A stretch of DNA of 64,000 bases from CALUVN01 sp944323595 (GTDB taxonomy: Bacteria > Cyanobacteriota > Vampirovibrionia > Gastranaerophilales > Gastranaerophilaceae): positions 1,674,001 to 1,738,000 of the forward strand of contig OZ006972.1 in NCBI GenBank assembly GCA_963931255.1, written 5' to 3'. Shown in pieces: positions 7,801 to 17,400 of this stretch. Made by a program: the position numbers and the translations under genes. Numbering within the stretch: the first letter of the stretch is position 1; every line of letters begins with the position of its first letter. The notes beneath the pieces were generated by a model. That model was not told the DNA's origin and did not search any database. It saw only the letters and a program-made list of their open reading frames with translations.

Positions 7801-8382
7801 ATGACAAGTAACAATAAATTATCAGGGACTAAAACCGAACAAAATCTTATAAATTCTTTTGCAGGAGAATCACAGGCGAGAAACAGATATCATTTTTTTG
7901 CAAAAGTTGCAAAAAAGGAAGGGTATGAACAAATCGCAGCTATTTTTGAAGAAACTGCAGAGAATGAAAAAGAGCATGCATGGCGTTTTTATGAACAATT
8001 AGGCGATATGAAAGGGCATGTAAACGAGTCTTATCCGTTTGAATACGGTACAACAGAAGAAAATTTAACAAGTGCGGCTGCCGGCGAACGTGAGGAGTGG
8101 GAATTTTTATATGCAAAGGGCGAACAGGATGCTAAAGAAGAGGGGTTTGACGATATTGCCGAAGTCTTTCGCCATGTTCGTGAAGCTGAAAAACACCATG
8201 AAGCGCGGTATAAAAAATTATTGGAAAATGTCAAAAACGGAACCGTATTTAAAAAAGATGTAGAAACAAATTGGATGTGCAGAGAATGCGGTTACGTTAT
8301 AAAATGTAAAGAAGCTCCGAAAAAGTGCCCAAACTGTGATCATCCGCAGGCTTATTTTCAGGTCCTTTGCGAAAACTACTAA
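7801..8382 (+). CDS. rbr: Rubrerythrin
   Basis: Non-haem iron peroxidase that removes hydrogen peroxide in anaerobes. Residues ~8-140 form the ferritin-like di-iron four-helix bundle (FAGESQARNRYHFFAK, then ETAENEKEHAWRFYEQL and REAEKHHEARYKKLL supply Glu/His ligands). The C-terminus carries a rubredoxin-type Fe(Cys)4 site, CRECGY...CPNCDHPQAYF. The start at 7801 is fixed by AAAGGAGGG five bases upstream; an in-frame ATG further upstream lacks such a site. Length (193 residues) is typical. A hairpin follows the stop. Confidence 0.94.
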   Translation: MTSNNKLSGTKTEQNLINSFAGESQARNRYHFFAKVAKKEGYEQIAAIFEETAENEKEHAWRFYEQLGDMKGHVNESYPFEYGTTEENLTSAAAGEREEWEFLYAKGEQDAKEEGFDDIAEVFRHVREAEKHHEARYKKLLENVKNGTVFKKDVETNWMCRECGYVIKCKEAPKKCPNCDHPQAYFQVLCENY

Positions 8383-8416
8383 TTAACCAACAAAATTTTT
8401 GTACTACCAGTAAATA

Positions 8417-8451
8417 AAGATTTCCGTAATATAATCTGTTGCGGAAATCTT
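8417..8451 (+). terminator. Hairpin after rubrerythrin
   Basis: Arms AAGATTTCCG (8417-8426) and CGGAAATCTT (8442-8451) are fully complementary around a 15-base loop. The T-run after it is poor, so it is a weak terminator or an mRNA 3'-end stabiliser. Confidence 0.5.
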
Positions 8452-8517
8452 AATGTGCTCAATATAAGTGTTTGTATTGTAAGCTATAGAGAATGACACT
8501 TATCTTATACACGGAAT

Positions 8518-8545
8518 TTGTCTTATTTTTTGTTTATGGTAATAT
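8518..8545 (+). promoter_or_regulatory. Promoter of the envelope operon
   Basis: TTGTCT (8518-8523), a 16-bp spacer and TAATAT (8540-8545), about 33 bases before the heptose kinase start. It would drive the three genes at 8578-11472. Confidence 0.45.
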
Positions 8546-8577
8546 TGGAATGAGGATTTAGTTCAGAAAGATTTCTT

Positions 8578-9582
8578 ATGGATATTGATAAAAAGAAACT
8601 TGTTTCTTATATAAAAAAACTAAACACTCCGAAAGTACTTGTGGTTGGAGATATGGCACTGGATGAGATGATTTACGGGGATGCGGAAAGAATTTCCCGT
8701 GAAGCACCTGTTCTTATCCTGCAGCATACCCATACAAAACTTATTCTCGGCGGTGCGTCAAATGCAGCACATAATATTGCTGCTTTAAATAACGGTAAAG
8801 TCAGCGTTTGCGGGGTTTGCGGGGATGATTATCAGGCAGGACAGCTTTTTGAAGCTTTTGAACTTGCTAATATTGATTGCAGCCGCCTGATTAAGGACAA
8901 AACAAGAAAAACCACCACAAAAACACGGATTTCCGGCGCAATCTCAACTTCTATCACACAGCAAATCGTTAGAGTTGACCGTCAGACAAACGCTCCTATT
9001 TCCGGCGAAACAGAAGAAAAATTAATAGGACGTATTGAAAAAATGCTTCCTAATTTTGATGCGGTAGTCCTTTCTGACTATCATATAGGTACTCTTACTG
9101 AAAATGTCATAAAAACTACTATTGAGCTTGCAAATAAATATAATAAAATTATTGTTGTTGACGCGCAAAAAAATCTTGAAAACTATAAAAATGTTACTTC
9201 AATGACGCCTAATCTGCCTGATACCCAAAAGTCAGCAGGATTTACCATTGAAAATATTGAAGACTTGAAAAAAGCAGGTGATTATCTGCTTTCAAAAACA
9301 AATGCAAAAAGTATTCTTATAACCTGCGGTGCGGACGGTATGTTTGTAGCCAAACCTGATAAACAGTATACTAAAATACCGGTATTCAATAAATCTGAGG
9401 TATTTGATGTTACAGGTGCAGGTGATACTGTAACTGCTGTTTTTACGCTTGCACTGGCAGCAGGTGCACCTGTTGAATATGCAGCGGTTATAGGTAATAT
9501 TGCAGCCAGTATTGTTGTAAAACAATTTGGCTGTGCAACAACTACAATTGACGAAATTTTATCAGCATCTGAAAAGATTTAG
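8578..9582 (+). CDS. D-glycero-beta-D-manno-heptose-7-phosphate kinase (RfaE1/HldA-type)
   Basis: PfkB-family sugar kinase most like the first domain of HldE/RfaE, which phosphorylates heptose-7-phosphate at C1 for ADP-heptose and LPS core synthesis. The N-terminal VVGDMALDEMIYGDAERISR and LGGASNAAHNIAAL motifs are typical. The C-terminal DVTGAGDTVTAV (about residues 281-292) is the PfkB anion hole with the catalytic Asp. The 334 residues hold no nucleotidyltransferase domain, so HldC would have to be encoded elsewhere. It heads an operon with a DUF4330-like protein and an O-antigen ligase-type protein, which supports an outer-membrane polysaccharide role. Confidence 0.85.
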   Translation: MDIDKKKLVSYIKKLNTPKVLVVGDMALDEMIYGDAERISREAPVLILQHTHTKLILGGASNAAHNIAALNNGKVSVCGVCGDDYQAGQLFEAFELANIDCSRLIKDKTRKTTTKTRISGAISTSITQQIVRVDRQTNAPISGETEEKLIGRIEKMLPNFDAVVLSDYHIGTLTENVIKTTIELANKYNKIIVVDAQKNLENYKNVTSMTPNLPDTQKSAGFTIENIEDLKKAGDYLLSKTNAKSILITCGADGMFVAKPDKQYTKIPVFNKSEVFDVTGAGDTVTAVFTLALAAGAPVEYAAVIGNIAASIVVKQFGCATTTIDEILSASEKI

Positions 9583-9608
9583 GTAAAATTTCCACATAGG
9601 AGAAATTT

Positions 9609-10166
9609 ATGGAAATACTGAAAAAAATTAAACCGATTGAAATTATTATCCTTGCCGGGATTATCATTGCATTAGGAGTGGGGTTTGTAACTTTTAAAAA
9701 TTTCAGACAAACAGCTTCTAAACAAATTGAGGCGACTTCAAAAATTTCCTTTCAGGTGTTTTTGAGAAGTATCTCTTATACCGGTCAGGATTTACCTATC
9801 AAGAACGGTGAAAAAACTTTTATCAGTATAAGAAATGTTCCTTATTCAGATTTGGATATTGTAGATGTGAAAGTTGAAAAGAAAAAGACTATTTTGCCGG
9901 CAATGAACACTAAAAAATTTGTTGTCGTGGAAGACGCCACTATGGCTAACACATACGATGTTATAGTAACTCTGGTTGATACTGCAAAAATTACCAAAGA
10001 CGGTGCAGTTGTCGGGGGCAATAAAATAAAAATAGGTTTGCCGATTACACTTGAGGGCAAAGATTACCGCTTTAACGGAACGGTTTCTGATTTAAAAACT
10101 ATTCCGGGTATTGATGAAAAACAAGTTATTAATAACGAATTAAACACAACGGACGATGTTCAATAG
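9609..10166 (+). CDS. DUF4330-like membrane-anchored protein
   Basis: 185 residues with one N-terminal membrane helix (IEIIILAGIIIALGVGFVTF, about residues 11-30) and a beta-rich external domain. The layout and sequence style match DUF4330 proteins, which are common in Cyanobacteria and relatives. The biochemical role is unknown. It starts 26 bases after the heptose kinase stop, and its last 11 bases overlap the start of the O-antigen ligase gene. It is therefore co-translated with envelope polysaccharide genes, and a helper role there is inferred. Confidence 0.65.
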   Translation: MEILKKIKPIEIIILAGIIIALGVGFVTFKNFRQTASKQIEATSKISFQVFLRSISYTGQDLPIKNGEKTFISIRNVPYSDLDIVDVKVEKKKTILPAMNTKKFVVVEDATMANTYDVIVTLVDTAKITKDGAVVGGNKIKIGLPITLEGKDYRFNGTVSDLKTIPGIDEKQVINNELNTTDDVQ

Positions 10167-11472
10167 TATATTAAAATTTACTCAGGAAAAACTTAATTTT
10201 TTATACGAAAACAGCTTGTTTTTACAGCACATAGATAAAGTGATACTATTATTTATATGTGCGGTTTTTCTAACCTCTACATTTATGACGTCTGATTCTA
10301 TCGGATTTTTGGCACTGGTTACACTATTTTTAACTGTTGTGAAAATTTTGACAATGCCTGGACAGCGGCTTTCAGCCAACAGATTTGAAACATGGCTTGT
10401 CGCATATTTTATGATTGTCATAATCAGCCTTGCAGGCTCAACGTTATTTATGTATAGTCTTAAGGGCTTTTTTAAAACGTTTACATATCTGGGATTTTAT
10501 TTTTCGATTGCACAATATCTAAAGTATAACCGCGATAAAATCCCGTTTATAATGGGTGTAATAGGGCTTTGTGCAGGATTTGAGGGAATTGTCGGATTTT
10601 TACAAAATTTTGCAAGACCGGAAGCTATTTCAACTTGGCAGGATACGTCATCACTTAATCCCGAACAGGTTATGACAAGAATTTACGGTTCATTAAAGCC
10701 GTATAATCCAAACCTTTTAGGCGGATATTTTGTAGCTGGACTGCCTGCAATATTCGCAATGGGTGCATATACGTTTGTAAAAAAAGCCTATAATGCGGCA
10801 ATTTTATGGATAATACTTGCACTTATAACGACTATTGCTCTGGTATCAACCGGTTGCAGAGGTTCATATCTTGCGTTGATTGCAATGTTCGGATTAATGT
10901 TTTTAATTTCGGCAAAATTTTTGTGGAAGACTTACAAAAAAATATATCTTACTATTGTCGGCGGTGTAATTGCACTTGGTACTTGTGCGGTGCTTGCAAG
11001 TGCATCTTTGAGGGCGCGTGTACTTTCCATATTTGCTATGAGAAGTGATTCGTCAAACTCTTTCCGGTTTAATGTTTACCAGTCATCTTTGCAAATGTTT
11101 AAGGATAATTATCTGCTTGGTATCGGGGTAGGTAATCAAAATTTCCGTGAAATTTACGGATTATATATGAAAACAGGATTTGATGCTTTAAGCACTTATA
11201 ACATATATCTTGAAGTTGCTGTTGAAAGCGGAATTTTTGCTCTTATTGCCTTTTTAGGATTTTTGCTTGATGCATTATACAATGCATTTAAATTCATTTT
11301 AAAATCAACTGATACACAGAAAATTATTCTTATATCAGCTGCGGCAATATCAATTATCGGAGTAATGGTTCACGGAATGGTTGATACAGTATTTTTCAGA
11401 CCGCAGATACAATTTATATTCTGGAGTATGATAGCTGTTATTACGGCAGTTGAATTGCAGATGCCAGAATAA
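10156..11472 (+). CDS. O-antigen ligase/polymerase family membrane protein (Wzy/WaaL-like)
   Basis: 438 residues with about ten to twelve hydrophobic helices from residue ~27 to the end. A long periplasmic loop in the C-terminal half (around YQSSLQMFKDNYLLGIGVGNQNF, a family hallmark) carries the GIGVGN motif and is followed by Y-L-E-V-A-VESG, as in the O-antigen ligase/polymerase Wzy_C family. Cyanobacterial relatives were once called IctB. It probably joins or polymerises O-antigen at the periplasmic face of the inner membrane. It is the last gene of the operon and overlaps the DUF4330-like gene. It ends four bases before the giant minus-strand gene (convergent). Confidence 0.82.
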   Translation: MFNSILKFTQEKLNFLYENSLFLQHIDKVILLFICAVFLTSTFMTSDSIGFLALVTLFLTVVKILTMPGQRLSANRFETWLVAYFMIVIISLAGSTLFMYSLKGFFKTFTYLGFYFSIAQYLKYNRDKIPFIMGVIGLCAGFEGIVGFLQNFARPEAISTWQDTSSLNPEQVMTRIYGSLKPYNPNLLGGYFVAGLPAIFAMGAYTFVKKAYNAAILWIILALITTIALVSTGCRGSYLALIAMFGLMFLISAKFLWKTYKKIYLTIVGGVIALGTCAVLASASLRARVLSIFAMRSDSSNSFRFNVYQSSLQMFKDNYLLGIGVGNQNFREIYGLYMKTGFDALSTYNIYLEVAVESGIFALIAFLGFLLDALYNAFKFILKSTDTQKIILISAAAISIIGVMVHGMVDTVFFRPQIQFIFWSMIAVITAVELQMPE

Positions 11473-11476
11473 TTTA

Positions 11477-14400
11477 TTATCTTATTTTATAAAGATTTGT
11501 CCTGCTGACTTTTTCTCCGTCGATTACATAGCGTCCGGCAAAATCTATGTAAGTATCTTCGCCGTCAGTTGAGCCTATGATTTTCAGGTCGTGAGAATCC
11601 ATCGGGTACGGGCTCATATTGAATTTGTGCCTGTAAGGTCCTGCATAAATCGGAAGATCCGGTTTGCCTACTTCTTCACAGAGTTGTTTTGCATAATCCA
11701 TAAAGACATCACGGATTTTGTCATTGTTTTGATATTTTGCACTCATTTCAATATTATCGAGAACCAGAGCTAACTTGCCGTCAACTTCTGCAAAGTAGCA
11801 CATTGTATTGCCGACGAATTCTTTGCCGTCCATAACTTCAATAGCTGAAATACATTTGTCCATAATGTATCTCGGGGCTGCATAGTCATTACCGATACTT
11901 GACCCTACAGCAGTACAGCAGCCTGCATGATTGCCTAAGAAGAGTGAATGCGAAATGTTGTTCATATCGGTTTTGTGGACTTCCAGAGTTGCAAGTTCAT
12001 CGTCTTTCAGGTTTGATGCTGCATCAACTTCCGCATCTCTCAGTTTCATAATATGGTTGTAAATAGTTGTTCTTGCCTGATCGATTGCAGGGTCGCTGTT
12101 TGTTTTTGTCCAGAAGTCATTTTCGTTGATAACCTGTTTTATTGCAGAAAGAGCTTTTTCCAGCTTATTGAACGTAATAGGTTTGTCATTGACGTATAAT
12201 CTTGTTATATCATCATAGCCTCTGATAAAACCGTCTTCATCGTAGCGGGGTTCTTTTTTAGTTTTTGTAGTGACACCGATTTCTTCAAGTGCTTTGAAAA
12301 TTTTGTCGGTTTCTTCTTTAGGAATTGCTTTGAAATCCGGATCGTTCAAGTCGGCTTCAAGGTTTGCAATTGCAGCCTGTCTGGATTTTTGTGCGCTTGC
12401 CTCAACTTCAACAACCAGATAGGAATCTTTATTTGCTGAAACCCATTTGTCGTAATCAATTCCGTATTTTTCAAATTGTCTTTGAGTTTCTATGTTTTGC
12501 GGCAGTTCATCAAAGATTTCTCTGATGGATTTGTCAGGGTTCTCAACAATATGGTCAACCATTTCGCCAAAGTTTTCTTTGAAGCCTTGATTTGCGTGGA
12601 AGAATGTTGATAAATATTTATTATCGGCGAGGTTAAGTCTTCTTGAGAGTTCAGGTGTGTATGTTACGCCTATTTCTTCGTAAACCTTTTTATCAATGGC
12701 AGTGTTCCATTCGTGTTCGTTGCGTTTTCTTACGACTTCTATTTCAAGCAGTTTGGCAAGTTCTGATTCTTTTACACCGTTAAGAATTTTGTAGCCTTTT
12801 GCGTTGGTTTGGGCTCGTTTGTTGAAGAATTCAACTACTTTTTTGTTATCTTTATCAAGCCCGAATGTTTCACAAAATTCATTCAATTTATCGTCAAATT
12901 TTGCTTTTGGATTTGCCCAGATGGCTTTTGCTTTTTGAATTTCGTCTTTTGACGGTGTGTTTGGTTTGATTAAGCTTATAAACTCTTGCGGATTTGTATA
13001 CGTATTTAATATAACTCCGAGCGTACGGAGTTTGGCAATTTTTTCCTGCGGTTCAAGGCTTTTGTCATTTATGCGTGCTTCTAAATCTGCAAAATCTTCA
13101 GCACTTAGATTTTGTTTTAATATATGTACTGATTGTACAAAGCTTTCAACACCCGTGAGTTTTGATGTGTAAGAATGCGTGAATGCAGGCAGGCCTACCA
13201 TATCAATTGTCATCAAGATTGATGCCATATTTTTGTTGAAGAAATTATCTATATCACGGTCAGTTAAGTCAGCAACGCCGGATTTGAGCTGGTTGCGTTT
13301 CTTTTTGGCTTCTTCTATTGCTTTATCATATTTTTCTAATATTTTTGTATCTTTACATTTTGCAACGGTGAGTGCCAGTCCACCATGATGACCGTTTTCC
13401 AGAAGTTGTTTTGCTATTGCAAATTGTTCTGAATCAAGAGATGCTATTTCTTTAAAATAATTAGTCTGGTTATAGGCTTTTTCAATCTGCATTAATTCTG
13501 TTAACTGTTTGAATTTTTCACCTTTTAATGATGCACATTCCAGTATTGTTTCATCGTTTTTAATTATTGCGGATTCAGCAATAGTTTTGAAGTTGTTGAA
13601 ACATTCATCATCAAGTTTTGCCGCCTCAATTAGGCTTTCCGGAGAATATTTCTGTTTAGTGTAATCTAGGATTTCATCCAGATTTTGGCGGACGTTCTCA
13701 CTTTGTGCAGCTATAGTTGTAATATGTCCGGCATTCAGCTCCGGATTTTTGATATATTTTTGTACAATATCTGATTTTTCATCATCAAGCATTGTTAAGC
13801 GTCTGATGTCATCAGAATTGAATTGTTTTTCGCCTCTTTCCGGCACATACATTAATGTTTTAGCTTTTGGCAGCCATTCATCCGGCATATACATAATGTG
13901 ATTGAATATGTCATTACCGTTCCATTGCGGGATATTGTGAGCTGCACGGTCTGCGTTGTATATAAAATCTTTGTGTTTTTCAAAGTTTTCAACGCTGCCC
14001 AGTTGTGCCATAATACGCGGCAGATTGCTGCCATCAATCTGCTCGGCACCGCGCTCCGGTATGTAGATAAGCCTTTCCAGCAATTCTCTTTGTTCCGCAA
14101 TTTGCTCCGGTGAATATTTATATTGGTCTTCTATTGCGCCGTAACACGATTGCGTCAAGGCATATAAACCATTTGCTTCCATTGCTGAAAGTCTTGTTGC
14201 TCCGGAAGTGTTACGACCTTCATGTGTAACTAAATTCAGCCATTCTGTATTTATTGAACCATCTTCATTCATTAGATGATATATTTCAGCTAAATCCAGA
14301 GTTTTTTGATTTTGGTCTGCAAGTGTTTTATTATTTGCTAATTCTAAAAATGAGGCTTTGAACCTGACACGAGTCTCTGCCGGGAGCAATTGTTTAATCT

Positions 14401-17400
14401 CTTGGTTCAGGCTTTTGAGATCAATAATACTAAATTGATTAGAGCCGCGGTTTTCAAAGTATAAATATTCGTCTATCCCTTCAAGTTCTTCTTTTGTAAA
14501 GTTAGACAGCTTAACCATTTCATCAAAAGTCAGCCCGCGTTTTTTCATGTTTTCTGTCGGGTTATTCTGGATATCAAGGTAGTTGTTATAAGTTTCATCG
14601 TCCATTTTTACTAATACGTCCAGATTCCAGAAAGTAAAATCATTTTCATTGACATTATGTAGGATATCTCTTTCTTTTGCGAGCGCGTATTCTGTATCAG
14701 GGAGTGTAGCAAGCAGTCTAATTTGCAGGCCTGTTAATGATTTATCCTGCAAAAGTCCGCGTTCCAGCATTGCTGTATACTGTCCATCAGCAAATGGAGT
14801 GGAAAAGTGCTGTGCAAGGTCAATTCTTTCTTCAATAGTTAGATTTAAAGACGGGTCCTGCAGTTCGGTACGGGCTTTAAGTGCTGACAAATTACTTGTA
14901 TATACCCTTTGTGCTACGTAAATCCAATCGTCTTTTGTCAAATTCATGTTGAGAAGATAATCATTGTCTTCTATTATTTCATCTATTCTATAGGTATTGG
15001 TTGCAACATAAATTGCGTCTTCTTTAGATAAATTCGTATTTTTTAATTTGTTGTATGCATCAAAATATTTATCCGTTGCATGCGCCAATCTTACAATTTG
15101 ATCGCCTGTCAGAGTTTTATCTTCCAATAACTTGCGATTTATTACATTGTTTTCATATTTATTAAGCTCCATATAGCAAAGACTCTTAATATTATCCATG
15201 TTAAGACGTTCATCTTTTAACAGATAACTCCGTTCTTTAAAAGCGTCGCTGTAACGCATATTGTATAAGCTTGTCAACTCACTTTCAAGAAGTTTCGGGT
15301 TTTCTTGTGCAAGTATTTTGGATATATATTCTTTCAGGTGCGGGATATTGTGTGTTGTTGCCATTTCCACCGCTGTAATATAGTCTGACTTCCAGGATTT
15401 GGTTTGGGTCAGTATTTTATCGAACATATCACGCTGCTCATCGGTTTTTAAGCGTTTTACAGTCGTAAGAATATCGGATTGATATATCTGGCTGCTATTC
15501 AGTTTTTCATAGTAATCAAAATCTCTGTCTTTTCTGAGAGTTACAATTGTATCTATGATTCTATTCATATCATAAACATCTATTGGGTCTGTTATTTCAC
15601 TTTCAAGTTTTTTGAGCAGTGCATTCTGACGTTCGCCAAGCCCCAGTGTTTCTACCGGATATTTTTCTGGGGCGTCAAAATAATTATAAAATTTTTCTGC
15701 AAGCTGAACTTCTTCAAGGAGTTCTTTCGGATTTGCGTTCTCAAAATCATCGAATCTGCAGAGCATAAAATCAGCTTTTTCCATGTTAGAATAAACATAT
15801 TCGCCATTTATATCTTTCTTCATAAGGATTGCGAAAACTTCCGGTACTTTGGAGTAGAGTTTATAAAACTCGTTTAATTCCTCACTGTTTCTAAATTCTA
15901 TAATTTCTTCATCAGTAACAGTTTCATTTCCTTTTCGTCTTAATGTTACTACAAAATTAATCAATTCATCTTTGAACGTATTTTCGTCCATATCTAACAA
16001 TTTAGTATTGAATTCATCAGGTGAGAGACCTTTTAGAGAACTTGTTAAATTTGCATCATTGTTTGCACGCGGCGACAATTCATCATCTTCAGGAGCTCTG
16101 GTGTACAGGGATTCTCCGTCGTCTGTACGGAGTCGTGTTTCAAACGGATTAGTTCCGCGTTCTTTCAACGCATTAAAGATTTCCCTCATTTCAATCTCAT
16201 CTTTTGCATAATCTGCCACGGTTTCAAAGTCTTTATCCGGCAAATCTGCTCTTACTTGTCCGGCAATTTGGGAATTTTGGATTATGTGAGGGTTTCTGAC
16301 AGGAAGTTTAAAAATTTCTTCCGGCATCCCGAGTTTCTTCAGAACTTCTTTAAATTCCGGTGAATATTTGCTCATATCGCCCTCTGCGGCTACTGCAAGA
16401 AATTCATTACGGGAGTTGTACGCGTAACTAATATGTGCGGGATGAATGCCGGCTTTTAGAAATTCTTCTTTGTATTTACAGTTTTCATAATCAAGTCGGT
16501 TCAGCTGTAAGCTGCCTAATCTTACGTTCTTCTTAGGCGCGATTTCCGCAAAAAGTCTGTTCATTTCCTCACGTGCTTTTTGTGAAAGCGGCATTCTGTC
16601 ATTGAGGTGCATCATCTCATGTCTCAAGACATGATGAATACTTGCTTCTGTTCCGCCGTTGAGCCTGATTGTTGCGCCCATTTGCTGTGTCTCTCCGCCT
16701 GCTCGTGAACCGTATGCTGAATTGTCGTCTATATAAATTTTATTTATTGTACTCATATCAAGCACCCGCGGATAGGAGGCGTTGCCGCCTGTTGCATCTT
16801 CCCAGTCTTTGTATTCCTGCTCAATGAGCTTTATTTCGGCAGCTGCATCTTCGCTTTTTGCTGATAAAAAGATTTTTGAATTATATTTTTCCGAAATTTC
16901 TGTACATTTATCTTTGACTGCTTGCGGCAGGTCAAGATTTTTTATGTACATTTCTTTGTACATATAATCTGCGATGTCATTTTTCTGTGCAGAGCCGGCA
17001 AGTTCTTTGAGAGCTTCTGTTTTCTGGGCTTGAATAAAATCCTGCACAAGATTTTGCTGGGCTTTTGTAGCTCTGGTATCCTGTTTTCCTGTCTGCGCTT
17101 CGGCTATAAATTCTTCAAATTTTTGGGCTGTTTCGGGGTCATTTTCCCGTAAAAAGTTCAAATATTCGACAGGTGTCGGGTCTTTTAAGTCGCCTGTAAG
17201 AGGTCTCTCCGTTACATATCTTGTGTAATCCCCGCGCAGAGTGTGATATGCGTCTGCAACCCTGTTCAGTTTACTTAAAATTTCCAGTCTGTCTTCGCCG
17301 GTCAGATACGGGTCATCCAGTTCTTTTGCTCTTTCCAGTTCGTCTTTTATGTATTTGTTAATTTTCGCATCGTTAATATTTTCAAGGTTAAATTGTAGCT

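Noticed and set aside
15479..15877. Plus-strand reading frame opposite the giant gene
   Set aside because: Antisense shadow of the 2794-residue gene with Phe/Cys/Ile-rich composition and no start signal. Other antisense frames in 11477-19861 were rejected for the same reason.
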